A stretch of DNA of 26,781 nucleotides, taken from positions 1 to 26,781 of the forward strand of contig JADHZB010000227.1 of NCBI GenBank assembly GCA_015657535.1. The letters are read 5' to 3'. Origin of the DNA: Nephromyces sp. MM_2019 (taxonomy: Eukaryota > Apicomplexa > Aconoidasida > Nephromycida). The position numbers were made by a program, and so were the translations under genes. The notes below the pieces were generated by a model that was not told the origin of the DNA, searched no databases, and worked only from the letters and a program-made list of their open reading frames with translations. Positions 10,617-21,490 of the stretch are shown one piece after another (positions within the stretch are counted from its first letter, which is position 1; the number at the start of each line of letters is the position of its first letter).

Positions 10617-12292
10617 GTAGAGAATAACACGCGCACGAATACTTCAGCTGCTCTGCTATAAAATCTTTGAATAAAACTCGCCTGGGCTTATGCACAGCGC
10701 AATGCCTTGAAGCCGAAGACGTGTGAGCTTGCTGTTTCATTAAATCACCAAGCCCAACTAGCAACCTAAGCATCCAAGCGTGATAGAGTAAAGCATAGAG
10801 ATTCAGGCGCCCAGGATATTTCTCCTCTGTTAAGACCAAAAGAAATTACTTTTTACCCCAAAGATGCTTATCAAGTAGGGGGATAACAATGAACGTGCAA
10901 TCCGTAAATCTGCTGACCTCATGAAATGAAGAATAAAACACTCACAAGCATATTTGGGAATAATTCAGTGCAAGTGTAGTATGTACGCTACACCAATTGC
11001 GCGTGAAACTAGGTCAGGCGGTAGCCAAAATATACGGTCTGCACACTGAAAGCAGGCGACGTATTACACATATAAATCCGAAGTGTGTACCCGCCCAAAT
11101 AAGCCTACCAACCTATACATATGCAGCTTTATTCCTGCTTCTGTAGGTCCTTAGCAGGTACTTAAAATCGTGTGCCAAGGTAAGAAATCAATGCCGTCGA
11201 TCCAAGAAAGCATGAAATTCTCACACTATTACGCGTGGACGAGAAGCCAACAGACTGGCAAGCATCGGATATCCAGCAGAGGCAGCAAGTACTGCGTATA
11301 CAGCTTCCTTGTAGGGCATCGCAACGGCACACAGGATGCTAGCAAGAAGCGTAGCACACAAAACGGATCCGGGCCCACATAAGACACACGAAAGACTAAG
11401 GAAATACATTAAAGCACGCCTCACCCCGCGCTTTCGAAACAATTATTAAGCACACACAGATATGTGGGTAGCTTAATTGATTTCACGGGACGTTCGACGC
11501 TTCAAGAAGATTCACCTGTTCATAGGCACTACATATCTCATAGATAGAGTTCCTTAGCTCCACGTGAAACCATTATAACGGAAAAGCACGCGTTGCATCA
11601 GAGAAGTTTTTTTGTTTCTATGCCTATCGCATTACCACCAATAAACCCAATTCAAGCCTATTAGTGACCACCCATACCAAGTTAAAAGTACAAGAAGAAA
11701 GTTGGCACAACTTCTGGCTGAAGCGTGTGTTGGCTTACCGCACCGTGCAGAAGTTAAATATATTGAACATACGGAAAGAGGACCATTCTTCGGCCTGGGA
11801 AGTATTTTTCCTCAGTGGAAATTCGTAAAAAGGCAATCAGAAGTGCCAAAAAAAAATCAACTGATGCATCTGCTCCTGCAAAATACACTTCAGCAGTTGC
11901 AGCTTCACAGTGTTTGAGTCTGTGGATTCGCTATAAACCTTTAATCAGGTAGTTTCCGTGTAATCTCTGCGTCATTTCTAGGCTTCACTAATGCGATATT
12001 ATCATTGTGTCACTAGGCTTCACTAGTACGTCGCTTTATTAGTTAGAAACTGCTAGTTGTAATAGCTAGAGGCAATAAAAGTGTTATTGCATCACATAGG
12101 GAACTACCTCGAGTTTTTGCTGCGCAGGTTTTTTGTATCCTCATACTATGTGGTGCGGCTATCGTCAAGTTATTGCAATACAACCATCGCTACGCGTATT
12201 TTTGCACCATTTAAAAGCAATTTAAGGCTAGATTCATTGCTTAATGCAATGAAAAGGACTCTACTAGCCATGATAGAGGGCAGCAGTTGAAA
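10617..12292 (-). CDS. Provisional hydrophobic (membrane) protein gene, unknown family
   Basis: Minus-strand exons: 12194-12292 (33 codons), 11769-11930 (54 codons), 11233-11430 (66 codons) and 10617-10826 (69 codons). The first three are phase 0 on both sides with usable GT...AG ends. The last needs a phase-1 donor, so a small exon between 10827 and 11232 is probably missing from the model. Hydrophobic runs occur in the second exon (VDFFLALLIAFLRI), the third (ALMYFLSLSCVLCG and LCATLLASILCAVAM) and the fourth (LNLYALLYHAWMLRLLVGL), as expected of a polytopic membrane protein. The second and fourth exons both contain TEEKY(F)PGR around a splice site or helix end. No transporter signature is recognised. 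Confidence 0.42.
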
Positions 12293-12778
12293 CTAACGAT
12301 ATATCACAAAATATTCCCAAAGAAGGGCAATACACAAAGCTTCTTCAAAAGATGCAGGAAAGTAGGTTAAAATCAAAATCTTAATTTTACGGTACAACTT
12401 GAGGGGTCAAAGTCATTCAAGTAGGCTAATCATAGACCAAGAATTGTCTGCTTGACTGCTAGGTAGAGTCCCGAAAATTCTTCTCGAAAAAGGGGCCTGC
12501 AACGGGAAATAAACGAGATTTAATAACCCGAGGGGCTAATAGCTACGACAGCGACATATATGTAATGTTTTTGTGTGTGTATAGGCTTCTAAGAAGTTCT
12601 GTGTGTGCATTATGCAAGAAAGAGGAGTCAAAAATACGAATCTCCAAAAAATTAATGAGCGAGTCTTGATACGCACATACCCATTTCCTCGTGTGCTAGC
12701 ATATCTAAGGATGCAGTCACTCAAGTATTTTCCATGATTAACGCATGAGCTCCTGCCCGACGATTGCTATATAAGTGT
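12293..12778. other. Spacer, no supported gene
   Basis: A 62-codon minus-strand frame at 12536-12724 has no supporting splice context or motif. The interval separates two provisional minus-strand genes and may contain the promoter of the membrane-protein gene. Confidence 0.3.
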
Positions 12779-12781
12779 ATG

Positions 12782-13239
12782 CTAGCTTAAAAGCGTCGAG
12801 TAAAGAATGTAGCAGCAAGCAAGTCGTAGATCCTCTCTTAAAAAGCCGTTGTCTGCACTATCAAACCTTCCCATACGTGTAGCTGCAACTACTTGAAAGG
12901 ATATCCCAGGGGTGCTGTAAAGATATGCTCTACCCACGTGCATGCTTTCTGAAAAAGCGTGGTCTAGGTCCAAGAAAAACAACTTAAATTGATCTATAAA
13001 TAGTGGAACACACAAGGATACCATGGTGCTTTAAAATCAAAGGTAGCATAGTGTAACAAACAAGGATGCCATGGTGCTTTATACTCAAGGGTAGCATAGT
13101 GTAACACAGAAATATGGTTTAACAAATGATTCGATGCTTTACTGAAGATAGTGAGCTGGAAAGGATACCTGGCATATGGCAGATAGAAAGCCACACACAC
13201 GCTCGAGGCAGAAAGGCATACAAAATTTAAAAATTTCAT
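12782..13239 (-). CDS. Small putative secreted protein with internal tandem repeat
   Basis: From ATG at 13239 the frame begins with a signal-peptide-like stretch (MKFLNFVCLSASSVCVAFYL). It then contains two tandem 16-residue units of the form HYAT-(F/L)-(D/E)-(F/Y)-KAPW-(H/Y)-PC. The 81-codon frame ends at 12994. A second frame, 12782-13024, reads convincingly (FKLFFLDLDHAFSESMHVG and GRFDSADNGFLREDLRLACC). It can be joined in phase by a 20-nt intron (gtgtgttccactatttatag), giving a protein of about 150 residues. Whether such a short intron is used is unproven. Secretion is inferred only from the hydrophobic N-terminus. Confidence 0.4.
13013..13108 (-). repeat. 48-bp direct tandem repeat, two copies
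   Basis: Two adjacent 48-bp copies (13013-13060 and 13061-13108) that differ at a few positions. Read on the minus strand, each encodes 16 residues with mostly conservative differences (Phe/Leu, Asp/Glu, Phe/Tyr, His/Tyr). This fits a recent in-frame duplication in a coding sequence. Confidence 0.8.
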
Positions 13240-13817
13240 TGGTATGGAGAGCTATGACACAACTTAGCTCCCTACTTAGTTTATAATTAATTCAATGCAA
13301 GCAAAATGTGTGCGCGTACAATATGAAGTTAACATACCTTCTCAGAAGGGAGTCCGACCCTCCGCCTTTATTCTTTGCCGTGAAGTCTGATTGTGTAAAA
13401 ACCTCAAATAAAAATTCTACGACGCCAATTAGAAGATATGAGCGTACGCACAATAATTAAAGGACTTCTATAACCTTCACACAAAGCTCCCACACACACA
13501 GAGTTGGGTAGATCACACACACAGGGAGGTGCACACACATACGCATGGTCACACAGGTCAATATACACACAAGGAGTTACATGCATACACACGGCGCTAC
13601 ATGCACATAAGGCATCATATGCACATATAACGCGACGTAGACACACGGCGTCCAATATATCACGCACATATATAGAGTCACATGGATCATACGCACATGA
13701 AAGCATACATATCAGCACACATAACAGAAGCGTATAAACACAAGCCCATTGACTAGCAGGTTCATATTCTAAACATGCAAGCACATACGAGTAACCCACG
13801 CATTCACTGTCTATTAC
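13240..13817. other. CA-rich spacer downstream of the T-protein gene
   Basis: Plus strand dominated by irregular CACA/CATA tracts between about 13480 and 13760. It contains the unresolved 3' end and 3' UTR of the T-protein gene. Long frames across it on both strands are low-complexity shadows. Confidence 0.5.
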
Positions 13818-15725
13818 CATAGCATAGCTGTGGGATACAAACGGAAGCCTCACAACCTTTCCTCTTATTAAGTCTCGGAGTTTATCAGCTTGCAGTTTTC
13901 CTCTCGAACGCCTCTTCCAATAGTATAAGTGTGTGCCTTCAAGTGGCCTCGCGACTAGGATAGGCTGCGGTGTACGTACAGCAAAACTTGTGTTGAAACT
14001 TAGCGACCAAATATATGACGATAAACATAACACTGAATATCGAGTGATTAGACACGATAAGAAGAAGGCAGGAAGGCGGTTGAGATATACAAGTAGTAAA
14101 AAGCCTAAAGAAAACACCAAAAAGCTATACTTGATAGACTAGAAATTGTAGGCATATAGCGCCACACACACATATACACGTTGAAATAGTTGGCACTTAT
14201 GCTGATTCAGCGCAAAGATTGGCTGCAAATCCTAAAAATCCACACAAATTTCCAGGAAAACCAATTCTTGCACACTTAAAATCGCGAATATCTCAGGTTT
14301 GCTTTCATAAACAGCAAAAAAACACACATGAATACACAAAAAAATACATGAAAATATCAAAGATAGCACATCTAAAACAAAACTCAAAAACACAACACAC
14401 ATAGACACATACAGACATACATACACGCACACCGACTTATATAGACACACAAAAACACAATGCACGTAAAAAAAATGTTCAAAAGCACAACACAAATAGG
14501 CGCACACTGACACACACAGACACACATCGAGATATAGAAACACACAACGCAATGTAGCTAAAACAAATTTCCACAAAAACATAACACACAGAAGAGCAAC
14601 ATATACATACAACACATATAGAAATTCTGTAGGAAACCTCCTCAATACTCCAAATTGAGGATAGCTTCGGCGCAGCATTCTTATATATATACACACACAC
14701 CTGATTGTTCCTGGCAAATTCTGCTTTGACATAACCCTGAGCTATACGGCACCCCAGCGCTGGGCTCCACGATGAGGAGGTGACCTCACCTGTAGATAAG
14801 AGCACATAGAGTATATTGAAGCAAGAAGAAACTCACAAAGATATACATACAAACTTGAACTCCGAGTTAAAGATTGAGGGAAGTAGCCTAGCTACATAGA
14901 TATCCAACGAGCATTCTGGTATACACACACAAAGACATGTCAGCACATGCATTGCAAGAGATAAGCACATCCACATAGAAAGCACACAAAGATATAAAGA
15001 AACAATAGCAGAGGTATCAAGAGGTTAATATTCATGAGCTAAGGTTTACCACACACATACAAAACATAACTTTTCATAACCTTGCAGCTTCATACACACA
15101 CACAGGATACGCAAACACGGATGACACATACACGGAGGGCAGACACACACGAAAGACACAAACATACGAAAGACACAACCGCACGCACATCCTCAATCGC
15201 TGATATTAGCACACAAGAAGAGCGAAAAGTTTGGGCTTTACACCTATTGGACGCCGATAGGGATTAGAGAGGATTCGACAGCCTTCAAATACAAACTTGT
15301 CAGTCGCTAAACCCACACGCCTGGAAAGAGCATAGGGAAGCGGAATAAAAAGAAAAAGAGGAGAAACTACTTTAAATTCATCAATTTGCTGCATTTAGCC
15401 GGATAAGTGTGTGTGAAATTCAAGCTTAAACCTTAAAACATCGATAGAATGGAGATTTACCCACAAAAAGCAAGGCAAAAACATATACACACACACGCTG
15501 CATATACCTTAAGAAAGCAGTCTCACCACAGAGACTAGGATGTACTCAATAAACTAATATGGACCCTAAGCACCTCAAAACACAAAAATTTACTAAAGTA
15601 CCCCCACACATACAAAATCTTCTATGTAGAGCGTCTACAGCGTCTATAAGAAAACTTTTCTGCTACGACGTGAAACCTCAATACAAATTCCAATACACAC
15701 ACGCACTAACTCCCAAACAAACAGT

Positions 15726-15776
<51 letters not shown>

Positions 15777-18702
15777 AGTGCAATTTCAATAATACAAAAT
15801 CTTCCTCTCATATGAGTGCGCATGTGCACCAATTTTTTCTCACACAAAAACCAAATTCTCCCCCATTAACATGCGGATAGAAGCATTTAAAGGTACTTTA
15901 GAGGAGGGGGGTTAGCCAGTAGCTGATTCTGAAGCTCTTTCCATCCGAGGAGAATTCTACTGCTCAGCTTCCGCTGCTCAATGAGCCAGTTCAACGAAGC
16001 TTTTGCCGGTGTTACCATCGAAGTGATATCAACCCCAGATCTAGGCAGGCCAGCCTCCATACGCAGCATATCCAAGGTATATAGCCCAGCTGGACTGGCA
16101 AAGCAGGTTCTACTACTTGCTTTCATAAGTGAGCTACACACACAGAAAAAAGGTTAGAAGAATATTGCACGCACACAAGCACTAGTAAAAGTTCTGCACA
16201 CAACTTCCTCATAAAATACCAACTATGAAAGATACATAGAGTGGCTTTCGCCTTTAGAAACTCCATCCTCTACAGAAAATAATCAAGATAATTAGCAATT
16301 CAAGAAATGATTAGATTGACTCACATAAAACAACGGGGTGTATCTGATGGCTACGCACAGAGTGAAAGCGCTCAGTTTGTAGTATACACATGACAGGGTG
16401 CATCATGTGGCTACATGCATAGAACAGCGGGGCTCATCTCGTGGCACACACAGTAGCAAGGTTCATCTCTTGAAACACATAAAACACGGTCCCCCCCTTG
16501 ACATACAATGAAATGCATCGCACACAAGTCAAGCATCAAAAAAAATTTCACACAAAAACAAAATCCCATTAAGAGAACACAGAAGTGACAATCCATTAAA
16601 CACCAACAAGCAAATCTCACACACAAGAGAAAAATCCCTGAAAGACTTCTGCATTCTCTCACCTAGCAAAATGAACCGCAAACTCGTCATTAACAACGAA
16701 TTCAAATCCATCTTCACCAGTGATCCCTACTCTTAAGGCTATCACCTCAAAATTTCGTTGCTTCTTAGGCTCATCATGCAGTAATTTAGAGGAAAAACGA
16801 CATACAAAACCCCGCATATAAGGTAGAAATCTGATGAAATTCTCAGTAGCATCTTCTGTTACTCGCTTCCCATTATTTAGGTCGATAATTTCAATTTTAA
16901 CATCTTCAAAACTGGGAGAAAAAGCTTCTTCACACTCTGAACTAGTGTTAATCGAGCTTATAAAGGTTTCTATAGCGTAGTGACGGGTTTTCTTGAGCTT
17001 TTCGAGTATTTGTATCGAGCTTGGCTTCAGCGAGTATGTTGAAGAAGGTGTTAACCATCGCTTTGCTTCACCCTTTATCAATTCGCTTGATTCTTCACTA
17101 AGCAAATCGCCGTTCCTTCTCATTTTCCCTACTTTTTCACTCGTTTCGCCTATTTCTTGAGATGAATGACGGGCTGCACCTGAATATTTTTCACTAGACT
17201 CAGGAGGTATAGAGCGTAGAGAGGAGGGGAAACGGTGCCCCTGCACTTCATTCAATGGCTGAGAATCAGCCAAATCCTCCCCTTCTGGTAGCCTCAAGCA
17301 TCTCTGATGTGCTTGAGCTTCGTAAAAACTTTTTTCAGGTGATGCAGCTACGGCTAGATCTCCCAAAGATGAGAAATTTCCCTCACACACGCTAAAATTT
17401 ACATCACTCGGTGTGCTAGCCCTGCAAATTTCATCTTCTTCAATGTTAGCTCCTTGCTTATACCTACTCTCAGCACCCATACTACCATCTTCACCTAATC
17501 CATTACTAGTATTAAACCCCCCCCTTCCCCTGACTAAAAGCCCTAAAAGCGCATCTACTGCTCTGGGACCTTGTAAGGAGAGAATCTGCTTCCTCCTCTT
17601 CTCCATTGATGACTCCTTGATTGCATCATCTTCGCCTTTCAAACTTACTCTTAAGCCTTCCTTTTCTCGGCAGTATGCCAAGTAATCTTCTATATAATTG
17701 ATGACTTGCTCTTGGTGGCTTGACATCACTACATCTATAGAAGCCATCGTCTTCAGCACGAAGCAATCATCCAACACAAATCCCTTTGAATCAAGCAAAA
17801 CTGCATACTGAACATCCCCAAATTCCATCTTCAACAAATTGCAAGAAAACAGTCGATTAGCTGCCTTCATCCTATCTCTTCCCATAAACTGAAGATACGA
17901 CTTGAAGGAAGCATCAAAGAGGCTAACAAACTGCTTAGTGTGATGATAAGAGGAGAGGCTTCCACTGCAAGAAGAGTTAGGGGGGGGATTAGGGGGGCTT
18001 GGTGGCGGGGAAAGTGAGGGTGTTAGGTGGTGGGGAGAGTGATGAGCGTGGCGGGTGATATGATGAGTGGGTAATACGGTGGGTGAGTGATAAGGGGGGT
18101 ATGCAATGGGGTGGGTGATGAGTGGTGGGGTGAGCGATGTGGTGCGTTAGAGGATGAATGTGGAGGAGTTTACCCGTTAAGTAGAGTATAGCGGGGGTGA
18201 GCTGTGGCACTAGAAGGATTGATCGAGAGGAGTGCTTCTACATAGCCAAACGTGTATAAGCAAGAAGACTAAGTTAAAAATACGCACACACGCCTAAGAA
18301 AGATTTAAAATCTCACAGAAAACACGCACTATCTCATGAAAGAAGGTAAAGAACAGCGCACACGCTGCTATTCACACACAAACCCTTGAAATCTGCGAAA
18401 AGGTTGCACATCACCCACACACAGTGAAAAAAGAGTTGAAGCATCAGCGAGGATGATAAGCTAACACCACAATAGAAGATGCCCTGGCAAAAGTATTAAG
18501 TATAGCGCCATCTCTCCAGCACAAAATTAGCTAGTATCGCCTAGCATTGGCATACAAGCTAGCTCCAATACCTTGGAAATTTGCTGGGTAGCACACAACC
18601 TCGGAACTCCACTAGAGTGGCACCAAGCTCCCTCCATAGAGGCTGCAGCGCTGATGGGGATGAAGAGCCTAGCCTCGCTTCACTGCATACAAAGCAATAC
18701 AT
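13818..18702 (-). CDS. GCVT: Aminomethyltransferase, glycine cleavage system T-protein
   Basis: Six exons join in exact phase on the minus strand: 18572-18702, 16663-17964, 15897-16133, 15244-15320, 14701-14789 and 13818-13964. They give about 661 residues. The T-protein takes the aminomethyl group from lipoylated H-protein, releases ammonia and makes 5,10-methylene-tetrahydrofolate, normally in mitochondria. Family blocks appear in order: LWRELGATLVEFRG, VSLFDASF, LLDSKGFVLDD, SLQGPRAV, ITGEDGFEF, LDMLRMEAGLPRSGVDI with VTPAKASLNW, RVGL, EVTSSSWSPALG, GYVKAEF, and KVVRLPFVSHSYAM. ATG at 18702 is the first Met after an in-frame stop. About 215 Ser/Glu-rich residues are inserted after SLQGPRAV. 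Some usual residues differ: FAGW is FRGC, DVSHM is DASFK, and the VVNAG segment is VVMSS. The final exon may end at a donor after ATG (13818) or read on, so the C-terminus is uncertain. The related YgfZ/IBA57 family is disfavoured, as its KGCYxGQE motif is absent. Confidence 0.88.
14701..14789 (-). CDS. GCVT: T-protein exon 5
   Basis: An 89-nt exon between ttatctacag and gtgtgtgtgtat. It enters with two bases that complete the phase-1 codon of exon 4 (PIG|EVTSSSWSPALG) and leaves in phase 0. It encodes the segment matching GTVTSG..SPSL...AMGYV of T-proteins. It is too short and Met-poor to show as an ordinary frame. Confidence 0.85.
15244..15320 (-). CDS. GCVT: T-protein exon 4
   Basis: A 77-nt exon starting after ctctttccag. 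It begins with the base that completes the lysine codon of exon 3 and reads RVGLATDKFVFEGCRIL, the usual start of the C-terminal barrel domain of T-proteins. It leaves in phase 1 at g|gtgtaaag. Confidence 0.85.
15728..15774. repeat. (CA)n microsatellite, about 23 units
   Basis: A perfect CA dinucleotide run on the plus strand inside the T-protein intron between exons 3 and 4. It reads as (GT)n in the sense transcript. Confidence 0.97.
16845..17525 (-). other. Low-complexity insert within the T-protein
   Basis: Approximate limits of a segment inside exon 2 with no counterpart in ordinary T-proteins. It lies between the SLQGPRAVDALLGLL block and FIRFLPYMRGF, where the family normally has a short loop. 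It is rich in Ser, Glu, Gly and Lys (for example SSEKYSGAARHSSQEIGETS), hydrophilic and probably disordered. The frame stays open throughout, so it is either translated or an unspliced in-frame intron. No donor/acceptor pair stood out. Confidence 0.7.
17978..18175 (+). repeat. G-rich tract in T-protein intron 1
   Basis: The plus strand has runs of 3-7 G, with recurring GGTGRGTGATG-like units (for example gggggggattaggggggcttgg and gtggtggggtgag). It lies inside the 607-nt intron 17965-18571, so the transcript of the minus-strand gene is C-rich here and the template strand is G-rich. The spacing would allow G-quadruplexes, which is inference. Confidence 0.6.
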
Positions 18703-19534
18703 GGAGAAAGTAGCACACTATACTCAACCCTTAAACACACACATATCGAAGGGTCCCGTAAAATTTTTCTAAGGCTGTCAAATCAGTGCACACACGAAAT
18801 CGCAAAAAAAGATATAGGGTTAAAATGCTTATAATCATACACTTGCACACAAAGACGCGCACACACCCACGTGCATTCACACACGCTCACACATATGCAT
18901 AGAAAAATAAGTACAATCTTCAGAATCTTCATCCGGTACTTCACCAGAGAATCACATAGAACAGCAGCTGCCACACAGTAGACAAGCTTTACTTCATTCA
19001 CAAGCCTATCATGCAAAGTAGCCTGGCATGTACATACACCTGAGATTAAGCTATATAAGCAACTCAAACTTCCTCAATTAACTCCCAAAGGTAGTTCACT
19101 GAGCTTTTAACCTAGTATTTCCACTAAAAACTAGAGGCTTTTTATTACGAGAAAATAAGATAAAGAAGCATAAACTGATAACTATAAGGCTTAACTGTGC
19201 GTGTGTGCATACTCATATGGGGGGGTGGGGGCGCATACGTATATGTGGGTTTACGTGCACATAAATATATCCATGTTTGTGCGAGTGTGCATACCCATAT
19301 GTGGGGTTTGGTGAGTATACGTACATAAACACACATTTTCATGCTTGTTTTTGCTAGTCTGCGTGTGTGTGCGTGTCTTTCCAGGACTTTTTGAAAATGC
19401 TTGTGCCTACTCGTTGATTCGTCTTAGCTAAGAGTTTTCAAAGAGTGCAAAAGAATGCATCTCTATGCATGCTAGCAGTTCCAACAATGCGTGTCTGTGT
19501 GTGCACCGAAAAAATACTCAGTAAAAAAGTCTTC
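18703..19534. other. Spacer with a possible minus-strand exon and GT-rich tracts
   Basis: Upstream of the T-protein start. At about 18915-19028 a minus-strand stretch after gtacatgccag reads HDRLVNEVKLVYCVAAAVLC and looks coding. Its phase fits neither the hypothetical gene ending at 19535 nor the T-protein. Between about 19196 and 19370 the plus strand is GT-rich, with two copies of a gtgcatac(c/t)catatg(t/g)ggg motif about 80 bp apart. Confidence 0.4.
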
Positions 19535-21490
19535 TCACTTGGATAGTCGGCCTGACGAGAAAATTCCATTTGCGCTGCTGCTCGCTACGTTAAAGAAACT
19601 CCTCTCTAAAGATGGCTGTAACAGAGAAAACTTTAGAGAAAATATTACAGCATTAGCCTCAGTGTAGAACAGCAAGCTGCATGTAAACCCTCCAGAAAAA
19701 ACCACACACACACACACACACACACACGCACAGAAAAACAACACTCGCAAGGTACACCAGATGTAGCTACATATAACACACAAGATAACATGCTGCTTCA
19801 CCGACGTTTCCTCTCGAGATATACTATGCTTTTGATGATGAAGCTTTCAGAAGAACACACAATAAAGAAACAAGGAGATAACACACACAAAAACAAAATC
19901 TTGGGCTCGACCAGGGAATGAGCCAAACTATGTGCATAAGTATAACAAATACCTTTTCTAGTGAAAAAATAACGTGTGTGTTTGCATACAGTACACACTC
20001 ACACCAAGAGATTACAAGCAAACAAAAATCTGCAGTATTCGTACTAAAGCACATAAACACTCTTGTGATAGAAAACAATTTTACAAACACACACATACCT
20101 ATTATATCAATTTCTACTTGCTCATCACCCTATCATACGCGTATTCGCAAGATTATCAAAAGAAAGTGACCATCAACTCCAACTGCACTGCAAAAATTCA
20201 CCAGACACACATAGGCTATTACTGCTCCAACAATATATATCCAACGCTTCAGTGTACGTACACCAGCCCCTTCTTCACCTGAATGAAGCTGGAAACAGCT
20301 TCTTCTTCCTCCAAATCTTGTTCAAACTCATCGTATTCTTCAGAAGTACTGAGATGATTCATTAATCCTTTGACATGATGCTTGGCAGCTTCATCAATAT
20401 TCTTAAAACCCTGGGAGGAGCTTATTGAGGAAGCGGCAGACTCTTGTGTTCCCTTTACTCCAAAGGGGTGATCTTCGATCTTGATAGAGTGCTCCTGCAT
20501 ATCTTCTTCAAATACGAAGCTATCTTTCTCCTTAAACTGCATGGCTTGCTGAACGAATGCTATCTGAAATGCAGGGGAAGCTCGAGGGTGTGCACACACA
20601 CTGAGAAAAAGACGCTGTGTTGGTGCTCTCTGCACAAATTTTGGACGTTTAGTGTATGTACACAAAACGCTAATAACAGAAGCATAACAAAAAAGAGAGT
20701 GCAATGAAAAACAGCAAGGCTAAGGCACAGAAAGACCATACATAATAAGCAGGATGTTTAGCAATGAGCGCCTTCTCCCGTATTATAGTAACTAGTTGTA
20801 TACACCCACATTTTCAATGAGAAGGAAAGTGAAAGTGGTGAGAAAGAAAGGCAACTTATATACAAATCTAGCGTGAGTAGCTGGCTGATGTTGCAGACTT
20901 TCTTACTGAATGCAGAATAAGGAGAAAGCGCGATCCTCAAACTCTCTTGGAACCAAATTTGCGCACACACACAAGATGCAGACACACACTTAAACTTAAC
21001 CTAGCAAAATTTCCCAATCTCCTAAAAAAAGCTTTCAAATAAGATATACCTCATCTTCAACAGCATCCCTAAACAAATTCTCACTGCTTATCCTTCGTTG
21101 CGCAGAGGAGGCTGACACTCCTTCATGCCCACCTCCCTCTGAACTAGAGCTTCCTTCCTGATCGACCGAAGAAGAGCAGGGGTCCTTGGGAAAACTACTG
21201 TGTGTGTTAGCCAATTTCGGAATCCTTAAAAGCGGGTCAGACATCCATCCTCCTCGGCGTCCACGCTTTATGCTGGAAACCTTCGCCTCCAGAGAGGGAG
21301 TACCTGGAAATTTCTCCTCAAAAATCGCCCGCCTCCTCTTTTGAAGCTTTGAAGATTCTGGAGAAGACCCAAAAATACGTCTAAATGACAAAAATTGAGG
21401 GGTTTCTCTGTTTCCGGATTTCATCCGAAGCAACGCCATTGGATTTAGCTTCGCAGGTTGGAGGAAAATGCCACTAAAACGCGAAACTTC
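19535..21490 (-). CDS. Hypothetical acidic/basic protein, three exons
   Basis: Three phase-0 exons on the minus strand: 21050-21490 (147 codons), 20279-20563 (95 codons) and 19535-19615 (26 codons plus TGA). Donors are gtatat and gtgaag, and acceptors are tttttgcag, gcatttcag and gttacag. The first exon is basic (KLQKRRRAIFEEKFPG, SIKRGRRGGWMSDPLLR) with a Ser/Gly-rich tail. The second is acidic (EEYDEFEQDLEEEEAVSSF). Bipolar charge and no membrane segment suggest a nuclear or nucleolar role, which is inference. A Met inside the first exon (about 21439, MALLRMKSGN) is a possible start. Otherwise a 5' exon is missing. At the 3' end a donor (aa|gtgaga) overlaps the stop, so the gene could continue. 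The family is not recognised. Confidence 0.55.
19703..19727. repeat. (CA)n microsatellite, about 12 units
   Basis: A CA dinucleotide run in the second intron of the hypothetical minus-strand gene. It is GT-rich in the sense orientation. Confidence 0.95.

Noticed and set aside
14232..14732. 166-codon minus-strand frame rich in Cys/Val/Phe
   Set aside because: Lies across CA/GT-rich intron sequence of the T-protein gene; composition is that of translated GT repeats.
15559..15777. Plus-strand frame ending in poly-(His-Thr)
   Set aside because: Produced by reading the (CA)n microsatellite in a T-protein intron.
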